Shown: piece by piece, positions 17,976 to 27,084 of the stretch
Numbering within the stretch: position 1 is the stretch's first letter
Layout of the letters: every line of letters begins with the position of its first letter
Source: Verrucomicrobiaceae bacterium
Lineage (GTDB): Bacteria > Verrucomicrobiota > Verrucomicrobiia > Verrucomicrobiales > Verrucomicrobiaceae
Reading direction: 5' to 3'
Assembly (NCBI GenBank): GCA_027490195.1
Contig: JAIXYN010000014.1
Location: 172,178-236,177 of the forward strand
DNA length: 64,000 nucleotides
Position numbers and translations under genes: made by a program
Notes under the pieces: model-generated
Told to the model about the DNA's origin: nothing
Seen by the model: only the letters and a program-made list of their open reading frames with translations
Databases searched by the model: none

Positions 17976-19172
17976 TTACTTGGTGGTCGCTGCTGGCAGC
18001 ATGTCCGTCAGTGTGGCATTCACTTTGACGCCATTGCGCACGCTCATGAGTCCGAGCACGACCACGCGTTCATCCGCCTTCAGGCCGGTGCGAACCACGC
18101 GCAGGCCATCGAGCAATGGCCCGAGTGTGATGGGGCGATAAACGGCTTTGTCTTCCTTATCGAGCACCCAGACGAAGCTGCTGCCCTGGTCATCAGCCAC
18201 GGCGGAATCGCGAATGAGCAGGCCTTCGTATTCACCACCGCCAGGTATGCGCACCTTGGCAAAGAAGCCGGGCGCCATCAAACGGTCGGCGTTTGGAAAG
18301 ACGGCCCGGGTACGAATGGTGCCGGTGGCCGGATTGAGCTGATTGTCCACGAAATCGACTTCTCCTTGATGGGGCCAGCCTTCTTCATTGATGAGAGCCA
18401 TCTCGGCGGGGATGCGCGCGAACAACGCGCTCACACGCTCGCCATGCTTGTGCATCTCGCGGTATTTGAGTACCGAACGCTCATCGGCTTCGATCTCACA
18501 GTAGATGGGGTCAAGCTCGACAATGGTGGTCAGCAGGGTGGTGTTTTGGGTGCCGCCGCTTACCAGGTTGCCCTCGGTCACACGGGCATCACTGATGCGC
18601 CCACTGATGGGGGCGCGAATCTCGGTGAACTCGAGATCGAGCTTGGCGGTGCGCAAAGCTGCCTCCGCACCGCGCACCCCGGCCAGTTCGCCGGTGGCGC
18701 TTTTGATACGGCGCTCGGATTCCTCCACCGAAATCGCCTGCCCCTGGCGCAGCGCTTTGGCGTTCTTGGCTTCCACGCCAGCGAGCTCGGCTGCCGTTTT
18801 AGCCTGAGAGAGCATGGCCTCGGCGCGTTCGACGAGGGCTTGGTATGGTCTTGGATCGATGGTGAACAACAGATCTCCCGCCTTGACCTCAGTGCCTTCT
18901 TTGAAACTGACCTTGGTGATGTAGCCGGAGACGCGCGAGTAAACTTCGACACGCTCACGCGCCGTCAGACGCCCGGTGAATTCATCCCAGTCCTTGAGCC
19001 TACGTGCGATGGGTTTGGCAACGGTGACCTCTGGTGTTGCTGCCGCTGGTGACCCTCCAGGACTCGTGGCACCGCGCTTGCAGGCGGTCAGCGAAGTCAG
19101 GATGAGCATTCCCATGAAGGCCTGCCTCCAGGTGAAGATATGGGGAATTTGTAAAAGCGGCGCGCGTAGCAT
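17976..19172 (-). CDS. RND efflux membrane fusion protein (AcrA type)
   Basis: The periplasmic adaptor joining the inner-membrane pump to the outer-membrane channel, 398 residues. The N-terminus contains a hydrophobic core and a lipobox (LILTSLTAC), so it is likely a lipoprotein with the cysteine at about position 31. The lipoyl/barrel-sandwich halves are EVYSRVSGYITKVSFKEGTEV and the matching segment ITEIRAP-like (LEFTEIRAPISGRIS). A helical hairpin lies between them. The beta-barrel (GEVDFVDNQLNPATGTIRTR) and the membrane-proximal domain follow. The ATG at 19172 is taken as the start, but later in-frame ATGs at 19115 and 19109 would also leave a signal peptide. First gene of the efflux operon. 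Confidence 0.93.
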   Translation of the reverse strand: MLRAPLLQIPHIFTWRQAFMGMLILTSLTACKRGATSPGGSPAAATPEVTVAKPIARRLKDWDEFTGRLTARERVEVYSRVSGYITKVSFKEGTEVKAGDLLFTIDPRPYQALVERAEAMLSQAKTAAELAGVEAKNAKALRQGQAISVEESERRIKSATGELAGVRGAEAALRTAKLDLEFTEIRAPISGRISDARVTEGNLVSGGTQNTTLLTTIVELDPIYCEIEADERSVLKYREMHKHGERVSALFARIPAEMALINEEGWPHQGEVDFVDNQLNPATGTIRTRAVFPNADRLMAPGFFAKVRIPGGGEYEGLLIRDSAVADDQGSSFVWVLDKEDKAVYRPITLGPLLDGLRVVRTGLKADERVVVLGLMSVRNGVKVNATLTDMLPAATTK

Positions 19173-19199
19173 GGACAGAGTTACGAAAGTGTTGGCATC

Positions 19200-19230
19200 A
19201 TAAACAGTGCATAATAGACATATCGTTTAT
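19200..19230. promoter_or_regulatory. Probable LysR operator between efflux operon and regulator
   Basis: The 69-base gap between the divergent efflux operon and lysR is AT-rich in an otherwise GC-rich context. It holds an inverted repeat ATAAAC (19200-19205) and GTTTAT (19225-19230) spaced 19 bases apart, with further TAT/ATA halves around it. LysR regulators normally bind such sites (T-N11-A type) and control the divergent genes. The pairing is short, so this is a tentative site. Confidence 0.4.
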
Positions 19231-19241
19231 ACGTTATGTGA

Positions 19242-20171
19242 ATGACCAATCTCAACGATCTCCAGCAAGTCCGTGAGTTTGTCCAGATCGCTGACTCTGG
19301 CAGCATTTCGCGCGCCGCCAAGGTGCTGGGCATGGCCCAGCCCACGTTGAGCCGACATCTGGCGGCATTGGAGGCACAAATCGGCGCACCGCTCATCCGC
19401 CGTGACACCCATTCGATGAGCCTGACCGCCGCCGGTATCATTGTGCTGGCGGATGCCCGTGAACTGCTCACGCTCGCGGACCGCATGGGCAGCCGCCTGA
19501 GGTCTGAGCGCCACGCCCTGCGGGGGCATCTGCGCCTGATCTCCGTGGTGGATGTGGGCCAGTGGATCGTCTCACGCGTGCTCTCACGTTTTCAAAAACT
19601 GCATCCCGACGTCACGACTGAGCTGCATCTGATCAACCGGGCCACGAAATTCATCAAAGAGGGCTTCGACTGCGGCATCCTGATCGGGTCAGCCACAGAC
19701 CGCCGGGTGACACTCCGCAAGGTGGCACAGCTCCAGCGGCGGCTAGTGGCGGCGCCTTCGTTATTGAAAAACCACGCCTTGCCCGCCCGCCCGGAGGATC
19801 TGAATTTGCTGCCTTGGCTGGGTATTTTGCAGCCGCATTTTTATTCGCGTGACCGGTTTGAACTGGAGAGGGAGAAGCAGACGAAGAAGCTCAAGCTCGC
19901 GCCCGTCATGCTGCTGGACACCGTCACCGCCTTGCGGGAAGCCGCTATCGAGGGCGCGGGTTTCACGATTCTGCCGGAGTGGATGGCGGCGCGCGACATC
20001 ACCGCCGGGCGGCTGGTGCAACTGCTGCCGGACTGGCACATGGCACCCATTGACCTTCAAATCGCCCACGTGGCGCACGAGCACTTGCCGCAGCGGGTGA
20101 AGAGCCTCATCGAATACCTTGAGCAGGAGCTTCCTCTCGAAATCCACCGGCTGGATTTGAATGAGAGGTAG
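19242..20171 (+). CDS. LysR-family transcriptional regulator
   Basis: A 309-residue regulator. Residues 1-60 form the winged helix-turn-helix, with the recognition part in SISRAAKVLGMAQPTLSRHL. The rest is the periplasmic-binding-protein-like effector domain (about 90-300), including VTTELHLINRATKFIKEG and the conserved LLPEW-like segment GFTILPEWMAARDI. It is divergent from the RND efflux operon with 69 bases between the starts, the usual layout when a LysR protein controls its neighbour. The inducer is unknown. Autoregulation is likely by analogy with the family. Confidence 0.93.
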   Translation: MTNLNDLQQVREFVQIADSGSISRAAKVLGMAQPTLSRHLAALEAQIGAPLIRRDTHSMSLTAAGIIVLADARELLTLADRMGSRLRSERHALRGHLRLISVVDVGQWIVSRVLSRFQKLHPDVTTELHLINRATKFIKEGFDCGILIGSATDRRVTLRKVAQLQRRLVAAPSLLKNHALPARPEDLNLLPWLGILQPHFYSRDRFELEREKQTKKLKLAPVMLLDTVTALREAAIEGAGFTILPEWMAARDITAGRLVQLLPDWHMAPIDLQIAHVAHEHLPQRVKSLIEYLEQELPLEIHRLDLNER

Positions 20172-20299
20172 GTTCGTGAGCTATTTTTGGAAAAGCCACC
20201 GGGCCCTTCAAAAAATCCATGCGCAACAAGCACGCTCTGTGCTAGGAATCCGGCCCCTCGCCGCCTTGCGGCCCTGTTTACCCCCATCAAAAAAACACC

Positions 20300-21514
20300 A
20301 TGCCCAAGCAGACCATTCGTGACCTCGACCTTGCCGGAAAACGCGTCTTTGTGCGCGTCGATTTCAATGTGCCTCTCGATGAGAAGGACGGGCAGATGGT
20401 CATCACCGACGCCACTCGCATTCAGGAGACCCTGCCTACCATCAAGTTTCTGATCGAAAAAGGTGCCAAAATCATCCTCGCCAGCCATCTGGGCCGTCCC
20501 AAAGGCAAGCCCGATCCCAAGCAGAGCCTCGCCCCCGTGGCACCTGCTCTCAGCGCCTTGATCGGCAAGCCGGTCGCTTTCTCCAGTGACTGCATCGGCG
20601 AAGAGGCGAAGTCGAAGGCACTTGCACTCGGCAACGGCGACGTGCTTCTGCTCGAAAACACCCGTTTCCATGCCGGCGAAGAAAAGAATGATCCTGAGCT
20701 GGCCAAAGGCATGGCGGACCTCGCGGAAATCTTCGTGAACGACGCCTTCGGCTCCGCGCACCGTGCGCACAGCTCCACGGCGGGCATTGCAGATTATCTT
20801 CCTGCGGTCTCAGGTCTCCTGATGGAGAAGGAACTGACCTGGCTGCACGACGAACTCGAAAACCCTGAGCGTCCGTTCGTGGTGATCCTCGGCGGTGCAA
20901 AAGTGAATGACAAGATCGGCGTCATCAACCGCCTGCTCGAAAAGGCTGACACCATCATCATTGGTGGCGGCATGGCCTACACCTTCCGCAAGCTCGTCCA
21001 AGGCATCACCATTGGTAAAAGCCTTTACAAGCCCGAGTGGGAGCCGATTGCGCAGGCCGCACTCGACAAGGCCAAGGAGCGCGGCGTGAAGATCCTCATC
21101 CCTGTGGATGCGATGATCACCGATTCCTTCGACTTTGACACGAAGAAGCTCGGCAACATCAAATTCACGGCCGCAGGCGAAAGCATCCCTGACGGCTGGG
21201 AAGGCGTCGACATCGGCCCTGAGTCCGTGAAGCTCTTCTCCGACGAAATTTCCAAGGCAAAAACCGTGATCTGGAACGGCCCAATGGGTGTGTTTGAAAT
21301 CAAGGAAAGCTCCAAGGGAACCTTTGACGTCGCCGAAGCTGTGGCGGCCAATTCCAGCGCCAAGACCATCATTGGCGGTGGCGACAGCGTGAAGGCCGTC
21401 AAGAAAGCCAATCTCGGTGACAAAATGACTTTCATCTCCACCGGCGGTGGGGCCTCCCTTGAGCTGCTGGAAGGCAAAGTCCTGCCCGGCGTCGCCTGTT
21501 TGAAAGACAAATGA
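20300..21514 (+). CDS. pgk: Phosphoglycerate kinase
   Basis: Pgk interconverts 1,3-bisphosphoglycerate plus ADP and 3-phosphoglycerate plus ATP in glycolysis, in the cytosol. The 404 residues are of normal bacterial length. The substrate-binding opening is [11 protein letters not shown], with the basic-patch residues in SHLGRPKG and [10 protein letters not shown]. The hinge and nucleotide-binding parts include [19 protein letters not shown] and the glycine-rich GGGDSVKAV near the end. Start ATG at 20300 gives [20 protein letters not shown]. It is followed after 131 bases by tpiA, but an unusual 10-bp repeat array lies between them. No gap dehydrogenase gene is adjacent. Confidence 0.97.
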   Translation: MPKQTIRDLDLAGKRVFVRVDFNVPLDEKDGQMVITDATRIQETLPTIKFLIEKGAKIILASHLGRPKGKPDPKQSLAPVAPALSALIGKPVAFSSDCIGEEAKSKALALGNGDVLLLENTRFHAGEEKNDPELAKGMADLAEIFVNDAFGSAHRAHSSTAGIADYLPAVSGLLMEKELTWLHDELENPERPFVVILGGAKVNDKIGVINRLLEKADTIIIGGGMAYTFRKLVQGITIGKSLYKPEWEPIAQAALDKAKERGVKILIPVDAMITDSFDFDTKKLGNIKFTAAGESIPDGWEGVDIGPESVKLFSDEISKAKTVIWNGPMGVFEIKESSKGTFDVAEAVAANSSAKTIIGGGDSVKAVKKANLGDKMTFISTGGGASLELLEGKVLPGVACLKDK

Positions 21515-21522
21515 TCTCCAAA

Positions 21523-21634
21523 GTTTGCAGTGGTTTGCATTAGGTGGCGATGGTTTGCGATTGTTGATCCAAACCTTCCCAGCCTTCTAAAAACCATTGC
21601 AAACAACCGCAAACAACTGCCAACAATCGTCAAC
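21523..21634. repeat. Inverted pair of 10-bp-period repeat arrays between pgk and tpiA
   Basis: Nine bases after the pgk stop a decamer array starts: units at 21523, 21533, 21543, 21553 and 21563 follow the consensus GTTTGCNNTK. After a 23-base centre the same decamer runs on the other strand from 21634 down to 21591, again exactly every 10 bases. The two arms are partly complementary, so the transcript could form a long imperfect hairpin between pgk and tpiA. A third single-arm array occurs at 54483. Function is unknown: termination, mRNA processing or a phased protein-binding site are all possible. Confidence 0.85.
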
Positions 21635-21645
21635 TTCCCCTTACT

Positions 21646-22446
21646 ATGGCTCTCGCTCACTTCCGCAAACCGATCATCGCCGCCAACTGGAAAATGCACA
21701 TGACACCGCAGGAGACGGATGACTTTCTCCGTGCCTTCGCCCGTCTCGTGCCGGACAAAGTTCCCGTCCAGATCGTGGTGGCTCCCCCCTTCGTCAGCCT
21801 TGCCAAGGCACAAGATGTTCTCGTCAATGCACGTGAGCCGAGCGTTGAACTGGCCGCCCAGAACATGAGCGCCCAGCCTGCGGGTGCTTTTACGGGTGAG
21901 ATCAGCGCCCGCATGATCAAGGAATGCGGCTGCAAGCACGTCATCCTCGGACACAGTGAGCGTCGCAGCCTCTATGGCGAAACCAACGCCATCGTGAACG
22001 CCAAGGTGCTCGCGGCACTCGAAGCCCGCATTCATCCCATTCTCTGCATCGGCGAAACCCTTGCTGAGCGTGACAACGGCCAGATCGAACAAGTGCTGGG
22101 CAGCCAGTTGCGTGAATCGCTGGCTGAAGTGGGTCCGCGTCGCATCACCGACTGCGTCATCGCTTACGAACCCGTCTGGGCCATCGGCACCGGTCGCACC
22201 GCCAGCCCTGAGCAGGCGCAGGAAGCCCACGCCTACACGCGTCAGGTGCTGGGCGAACTGTTTGGTGACGATGTCGCGGCCAAGATTCGCATCCAATACG
22301 GCGGCAGTGTGAAGCCTGGAAACATGGCCGAACTGATCAGCCAGAAAGATGTGGACGGTGCTCTCGTCGGCGGAGCCAGCATGGAGCCCCAGAGTTTCTG
22401 GGATATTTGCCGTGCCGCCATCGATTATGCGAATGCCAACGCGTAG
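21646..22446 (+). CDS. tpiA: Triose-phosphate isomerase
   Basis: TpiA interconverts dihydroxyacetone phosphate and glyceraldehyde 3-phosphate. The 266 residues are slightly longer than usual (about 250). The catalytic lysine is in AANWKMHM near residue 13. The catalytic histidine is in ILGHSERRSLYG near residue 100. The general base glutamate is in YEPVWAIGTG, followed by the mobile loop. The phosphate-binding loops are YGGSVKPGN and ALVGGASM. Every catalytic element is present. The gene follows pgk in the same direction and they may form one transcript. Stop codon TAG at 22444-22446 lies in a small hairpin (22443-22459) whose loop is a run of T; this is too weak to call a terminator with confidence. 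Confidence 0.97.
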   Translation: MALAHFRKPIIAANWKMHMTPQETDDFLRAFARLVPDKVPVQIVVAPPFVSLAKAQDVLVNAREPSVELAAQNMSAQPAGAFTGEISARMIKECGCKHVILGHSERRSLYGETNAIVNAKVLAALEARIHPILCIGETLAERDNGQIEQVLGSQLRESLAEVGPRRITDCVIAYEPVWAIGTGRTASPEQAQEAHAYTRQVLGELFGDDVAAKIRIQYGGSVKPGNMAELISQKDVDGALVGGASMEPQSFWDICRAAIDYANANA

Positions 22447-22510
22447 CATTTTTTGCTACATTTAGGAATAGTCTTGTAAGTGTTCGTCGCATTTGTTCAT
22501 AATCGGATAA

Positions 22511-23929
22511 ATGCGACGAATCATCCTCCCGGTATTCTTGCTGCTCGTTCATTCGCCCCTGCTGGCGGAAACGGGTGGCGTTTGGAGAGCCGGTGCGGCG
22601 GACGCGGACATCACGCCAGACTATCCGGTTCGTCTCAGCGGTTATGGCAGCCGCACAGCTGAAACATCCAAGGTGGCGCAGCGGCTCCACGCCAATGCCT
22701 TGGCTCTGCAGTGGCAGGATGACAAACCTGCGGTCATTGTCACGGTCGATAACTGCGGTGTGCCTGCGGCTGTCCGTGCTGAGGTGCTCAAGCGGCTCGC
22801 CACTGGCGGCAGGACCATTGCAGACGAGCGCTTCGCCCTGCACTCCACCCACACACATTGTGCGCCGATGCTCAAAGGTGTGCTGCCGTTTCTCTTCGGC
22901 GAAGATCTGGCTACAGATCAGGTGAAGCACATCGAGCGCTACACCGAGGATCTGACCTCTCACATCGTCAACATCATTGGTCAGGCATTGGACAAGATGG
23001 CGCCCGCCAAGCTCGAATGGAGTGTGGGAAAGGTCTATTTTGCCTTCAACCGGCGCTTGAAAACAGACGCTGGATTCCAAAATGCCCAAAATTTCAGCGG
23101 TCCGAGCGATCGTGCCCTGCCAGTCCTGTGCGTCAGATCTGCCGACGGGAAAAAGCTCATCGCCACCCATGCGAGCTATGCCTGTCACTGCACGACGCTC
23201 GGCATCGACGAAATTCATGGCGATTGGGCGGGGCTGGCCCATGAGGAGCTCGAATTGCGCTTCCCGGACTCTGTTTGCCTGATCGCTATCGGCTGTGGTG
23301 CGGATCAGAATCCTTACCCACGCAAGGAAAGCCGCTTCGCCGTGAATCACGGTGTCAGCATCGCCAAAGAAATCGTGCGCCTTATCAATGGTCCCATGCA
23401 GTCTTTGAACGGCCCCCTCAATTGCGCCCACCGTGAGGTGATGCTGCCGTTTGACCAACTGCCCACTCTCGCGGAATGGCAGGCCAAAGCCGCAGACCCA
23501 AACAAATGGACGGCCTACCACGCGAAGCAGCATCTCGCTATGCTTGAACGCGGTGAGAAAATTCCGCCTGCACTGCCTTATAACATTCAGGTCTGGAATT
23601 ACGGCAATGAACTGCTCACGATCAATCTCCCAGGTGAGGTGGTCGTGGATTACAGCTTGCGCTTCAAACGCGAATTTGATCCCGCCCGCACCTGGGTGAA
23701 CAGTTACTCGAACGACGTGCCCTGCTACATTCCCTCCCAGCGCGTCTGGGAAGAAGGCGGCTACGAAGGCGGCGGGGCCATGGTTTTTTATGGACGTCCG
23801 ACTCGTTTTGCGTCTGGCATTGAGAACATCATCGCAGGAACGGTGAAGCAACTCGTGCCACAGGAATTCAGCATCCGGCGCATCATCAATCCGGCGGCGC
23901 CCTTGTCCAATGAGGTCAAGAAGAAGTAA
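22511..23929 (+). CDS. Secreted neutral/alkaline ceramidase-like protein
   Basis: A 472-residue protein with a signal peptide (MRRIILPVFLLLVHSPLLAE). The mature start (WRAGAADADITPDYPVRLSGYGSR) matches the N-terminal domain of neutral/alkaline non-lysosomal ceramidases. HSTHTHCAPML is the likely metal-binding histidine cluster, and SYACHCTTLG and IGCGADQNPYP are later conserved blocks. The protein is shorter than true bacterial ceramidases (about 650), and the C-terminal part is missing. In Planctomycetes and Verrucomicrobia such shortened proteins are common and their substrates are not known. It may act on sphingolipids or another amide; I would not call it a ceramidase outright. Its 3' end overlaps the convergent methyltransferase gene by 14 bases. 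Confidence 0.8.
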   Translation: MRRIILPVFLLLVHSPLLAETGGVWRAGAADADITPDYPVRLSGYGSRTAETSKVAQRLHANALALQWQDDKPAVIVTVDNCGVPAAVRAEVLKRLATGGRTIADERFALHSTHTHCAPMLKGVLPFLFGEDLATDQVKHIERYTEDLTSHIVNIIGQALDKMAPAKLEWSVGKVYFAFNRRLKTDAGFQNAQNFSGPSDRALPVLCVRSADGKKLIATHASYACHCTTLGIDEIHGDWAGLAHEELELRFPDSVCLIAIGCGADQNPYPRKESRFAVNHGVSIAKEIVRLINGPMQSLNGPLNCAHREVMLPFDQLPTLAEWQAKAADPNKWTAYHAKQHLAMLERGEKIPPALPYNIQVWNYGNELLTINLPGEVVVDYSLRFKREFDPARTWVNSYSNDVPCYIPSQRVWEEGGYEGGGAMVFYGRPTRFASGIENIIAGTVKQLVPQEFSIRRIINPAAPLSNEVKKK

Positions 23930-24497
23930 GTCGCAGTACGCGGAGAGATTCGCGACCTTCGCGCCCCGGATAGGCTGCCGTGGGTGCGTGGCTTTCTACG
24001 ATATGAAAGCCCTCCGTGAACAATTCGCTGAGTTCATCTGGTGAAATGCCGAATGGAGGTCCGGTTTCCCCGGGGTCCATCTCGGGATTGATGAAGAAGA
24101 CCCCGACGAGCAGCCCGCCCGGCTTTAACAACGAAGCCACCGCATCCCGATACCTCGTGCGCCATTCCGGTGGCAGCGCACACAGGCAGGTGTGTTCCAC
24201 AATGGCGTCATACTGGCCGCGAAACTCAAACAGATCTGCGCACACAAAGCGCTCCGCCAGTTGAGGATAGTGTGCCTGGGCGCGTGCTACGGCTGTCGGC
24301 GCAATGTCGAGTCCGTAGGCGTCGATGCCGCGTGACACCAGATGTGCCACATCGTGGCCCACACCGCACCCGGGTACGAGCACCCGGCCTTTGAGCGTGT
24401 TGCTGGCCACCCATTCCACCAGCGGTGGTGAGGGCAGTCCTTTGTCCCATGGGGTAAAGTTCTCTTGATAGGCCTGGTTCCAGTCGGTGATGTTCAC
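23916..24497 (-). CDS. TPMT-type SAM-dependent methyltransferase
   Basis: A 193-residue methyltransferase resembling the thiopurine S-methyltransferase family. Its opening (NITDWNQAYQENFTPWDKGLPSPPL) is the family's N-terminal WxxxY...PWD pattern. Motif I is VLVPGCGVGHDVAHL near residues 40-54. A D in YGLDIAPTAVARAQ follows, and VEHTCLCALPPEWRTRY is the family-typical substrate-side block. Such enzymes methylate thiols, selenols or halides; which one is not clear. The start is GTG (24495-24497), sharing its first base with the upstream TAG stop. It lies downstream of a DUF1579-like gene and convergent with the ceramidase-like gene. Confidence 0.88.
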   Translation of the reverse strand: MNITDWNQAYQENFTPWDKGLPSPPLVEWVASNTLKGRVLVPGCGVGHDVAHLVSRGIDAYGLDIAPTAVARAQAHYPQLAERFVCADLFEFRGQYDAIVEHTCLCALPPEWRTRYRDAVASLLKPGGLLVGVFFINPEMDPGETGPPFGISPDELSELFTEGFHIVESHAPTAAYPGREGRESLRVLRLTSS

Positions 24498-25012
24498 TAC
24501 GGTAGTTTTTCTTTCTGATGTTTGATCACGCCTTGCAGGGTGGTCTGTCCGGTGTCTCCCGTGAAGGTGACTTTGCTTTCAATGACGTCTAGGGCACCAC
24601 CTGCGAAGGCTTCGGTGATGGTGATGCTGCTTTCGCCGCTGCCGGTGATGGCCTTGAGTTCAAAGGTGAGATTGACCTCCGACACATGGCCTTCAAAACG
24701 GATCGTCTGCGAGCCTTCCGCCCCTGAGAGGATGGCCTCGTAGCTGTCCGCACCTTCATTGTAGGTGATCGTCCATTGGAACGGCTGAGTGTCGCCATTG
24801 ATCGTGCGCGTGCCTTTGACTGCAAAGGAATTGTCCCCCTCGGCGGCACCGGTCCATTCTTCTTTGATGCCGAGAACGTTGTTCTCCCCTTTCAGCTCAC
24901 CCGCAGCCTTCCAAGTGCCGACGTAATGTTTAAACAGCGGATTCATGCCAAGATCCTTGGCCGAAAGGCTGGTGGCAAGCAGCAGGCAGAGCGTGGCGAA
25001 GAGTGTCTTCAT
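24497..25012 (-). CDS. Secreted DUF1579-like protein
   Basis: A 171-residue protein with a signal peptide (MKTLFATLCLLLATSLSA). The mature part is a series of short strands with MNPLFKHYVGTWKAAGELKG near the start, which resembles the opening of DUF1579/lipocalin-like beta barrels (GxW motif). No catalytic residues stand out. The start overlaps the DUF1501 stop by four bases (ATGA) and the stop overlaps the GTG of the methyltransferase by one base. The three genes are therefore likely one operon. Function is unknown; a small periplasmic ligand-binding barrel is an inference. Confidence 0.75.
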   Translation of the reverse strand: MKTLFATLCLLLATSLSAKDLGMNPLFKHYVGTWKAAGELKGENNVLGIKEEWTGAAEGDNSFAVKGTRTINGDTQPFQWTITYNEGADSYEAILSGAEGSQTIRFEGHVSEVNLTFELKAITGSGESSITITEAFAGGALDVIESKVTFTGDTGQTTLQGVIKHQKEKLP

Positions 25013-26406
25013 GCGATGATTTCCTGGATGACTTTGCCGTAGCTGATGGGCACGGGGCGGTTGACCACGTCGCGCACCTCGGTGTCGGGCTGAATGCCGA
25101 GGAGGTGATACATCGTGGCGGCTAGGTCGTCGGGCTTCACCGGTTTGTCGGCGGGATGCTCGCCGCTTTTGTCAGATGCGCCATGCACGTAGCCGCGCTT
25201 CACCCCACCGCCAGCCAGCAGGGCGGTGTAGCATTGCGGCCAGTGGTCGCGGGAGACGTTCTTGTTGATCTTCGGCGTGCGGCCAAATTCACCCACCCAC
25301 ACGACCAGCGTTTCATCCAGAAGGCCGCGTTCATCGAGATCGGTCAAAAAAGTCGGCAGCGTCTGCTCGGTGATGGGCATGTGGAATTTTTCGATGATCG
25401 GGAACATGCGCGTGTCATTGAAGCCATGCGTGTCCCAGCCTCCTTCGGTGGTGCTCTGACCGCCGATTCCTTGTGAGAAATTCACCGTCACAAATTTCAC
25501 GCCTGCCTCGACCAGACGCCGTGCCAGCAGCAGGCTCTGGCCGTAGGTCGAGCGACCGTAGCCATCGCGTACCTTATCGGGCTCTTTGGTGAGGTCGAAG
25601 GCCGCGCGTAGTTTCTCGCTGTGCAGCATCGACAAGGCCTTGTCATAGTAGCTTTCGATGCCGCGTGCTTCGGCGGAGTAATCCAGCAGCCGTGTCTGGG
25701 AATCGACCAGCTTTTGCAGCTCGCGCCGCGCATTCAGCCGTTCAAAGCTCACGCCACTGGGCAGGCTCAGCTCGGGCAGTGCAAATCCAGGCGCGCTCGG
25801 ATCACGCAGCACGATGAACGGGTCGTGTTCTTTGCCGAGGAAGCTTGCGCGTTGTCCTGGTGTTACGGAGCCATCGCTCACAATGTAAGGGAAGGTGGCG
25901 GAAGTCGGGATTTCGCCTTTGAGCGGTGCGATTCTGTCCACCACGGAGGAATAGGCGGGGAACAGATCTGGCGAATCCTTGAGACGCTGGTCATCACTCG
26001 GCGGCGCGTGGCCGCTCAGCGCGTAGTAGCCGGCGCTGTTGTGATTTTTCATCGTGTGATGCACGGACCGCACCAGCGTCACCTTGTCCATCACCTTCGC
26101 CGTTTTCGGAAGCTTCTCGGAGACCCAGATGCCATCGGCGTTCGACTTGATCGGCTTATGGAAACCGCGGATGCCTTCAGGAGCGTCCGGCTTCATGTCA
26201 AAGGTCTCCAGATGGCTCGGCCCGCCCCACTGGAAGCAAAAGATCACCGACTTGGCGCGGGCGACGAGTTTCTCGATCCCCTGATTCTCCGCACCGCGCA
26301 GAAAGCGCGGCATCGTCAGCCCGAACATGCCCAAACCACCTGCGGAGAGCAATTGGCGGCGGCTGATGCGGGTGCAGGCACCGGTGGCATTGAAAAGGGA
26401 GGGCAT
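25009..26406 (-). CDS. DUF1501 protein with Tat signal
   Basis: A 465-residue DUF1501 protein, a family of the alkaline phosphatase/sulfatase fold. The N-terminus carries a twin-arginine signal (ISRRQLLSAGGLGMFGLTMP), so it should be exported folded. Further family blocks are FCFQWGGPSHLETFDMKP, VHHTMKNHNSAGYYALSG, GGWDTHGFN and LVVWVGEFGRTPKIN, followed by DHWPQCYTALLAGGGVKRG. In Planctomycetes and Verrucomicrobia such genes usually follow a DUF1549/DUF1553 cytochrome partner; none is adjacent here. I chose the ATG at 26404-26406; the frame is open upstream for 11 codons. Enzymatic activity is unproven for the family. Divergent from the DUF1802 gene. Confidence 0.92.
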   Translation of the reverse strand: MPSLFNATGACTRISRRQLLSAGGLGMFGLTMPRFLRGAENQGIEKLVARAKSVIFCFQWGGPSHLETFDMKPDAPEGIRGFHKPIKSNADGIWVSEKLPKTAKVMDKVTLVRSVHHTMKNHNSAGYYALSGHAPPSDDQRLKDSPDLFPAYSSVVDRIAPLKGEIPTSATFPYIVSDGSVTPGQRASFLGKEHDPFIVLRDPSAPGFALPELSLPSGVSFERLNARRELQKLVDSQTRLLDYSAEARGIESYYDKALSMLHSEKLRAAFDLTKEPDKVRDGYGRSTYGQSLLLARRLVEAGVKFVTVNFSQGIGGQSTTEGGWDTHGFNDTRMFPIIEKFHMPITEQTLPTFLTDLDERGLLDETLVVWVGEFGRTPKINKNVSRDHWPQCYTALLAGGGVKRGYVHGASDKSGEHPADKPVKPDDLAATMYHLLGIQPDTEVRDVVNRPVPISYGKVIQEIIA

Positions 26407-26493
26407 GCGTGGAATCAAACGTGGCACAGCATGCCGCACTTTCTGCGCTCTACCAGCACTTGCAGCCCCCGGATCAGAGTTGTATCCGCAGGA

Positions 26494-27069
26494 ATGCCCA
26501 ACCTCACTACCCCCACCGGATTCAAAGAATGGTCCTTCGTCTGCGACGCGCTGGCGCAGGGTCGGCTAAGTATTATTTTGCGCAAAGGCGGCATCCATGA
26601 AGGTCGTGGCGGCTTTGAATGGAAGTACCGCGAGTTCTTCCTGTTTCCGACATGGTTCCACAATCAGGCCGAAAAATTGAGCTGGGTGCCCGAAAATACC
26701 CAGCGCGATTTCCCACCCGAGGAGCAGCGCACCACCGTGGACATCGACGGCTGTGCCACGCTTGAGAAAGTCTGGAAGGTCACCGACTGGGACAAAGTGG
26801 CCGCGCTGGCCCCGCTGCACATCTGGAATGAGGACATCGTGAAGGAGCGCTTCATCTATGACGATGAAAGCTGCCTGCACGTCGCCCTGGTCCGAGCTTA
26901 CAAACTGCCGCAGAACTGGCACTTCCCTTATGCGAAGAGCTACGGCGGCTGCCGCTCTTGGATCACGCTGCCGGAAGAGGGCCTGCCCATGGCCGCAGCA
27001 GCGACTCCTGCACTGACTGACGAAGCGTTTGCTGATGTGTCAGCAAAGTTGAAAGCGATCTTGGGCTAG
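26494..27069 (+). CDS. DUF1802 family protein
   Basis: A 191-residue cytosolic protein of the DUF1802 family. The opening (TGFKEWSFVCDALAQGRLSIILRKGGIHEG) and the block FEWKYREFFLFPTWFHNQ are the family signature. Later, YKLPQNWHFPYAKSYGGCRSW is also conserved. DUF1802 resembles the fold of small nucleic-acid or nucleotide binding proteins but no function is established. The ATG at 26494 begins the conserved part; the same frame is open far upstream only as an antisense shadow of the DUF1501 gene. It lies 15 bases before alr, so the two are probably co-transcribed. Confidence 0.88.
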   Translation: MPNLTTPTGFKEWSFVCDALAQGRLSIILRKGGIHEGRGGFEWKYREFFLFPTWFHNQAEKLSWVPENTQRDFPPEEQRTTVDIDGCATLEKVWKVTDWDKVAALAPLHIWNEDIVKERFIYDDESCLHVALVRAYKLPQNWHFPYAKSYGGCRSWITLPEEGLPMAAAATPALTDEAFADVSAKLKAILG

Positions 27070-27084
27070 TCGAGAGTTAGCGAC

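Noticed and set aside
21025..22449. 474-codon frame antisense across pgk and tpiA
   Set aside because: It runs opposite two conserved glycolytic genes and through the decamer arrays.
22443..22459. Terminator after tpiA
   Set aside because: GTAGCA/TGCTAC makes only a six-pair stem that includes the stop codon, and the T-run is in the loop rather than after the stem.
26410..26493. tRNA-like stretch (GGTAGAGCGC on the minus strand)
   Set aside because: Only a D-arm-like string is present; there is no T-arm GTTCRA, no anticodon stem and no acceptor pairing.
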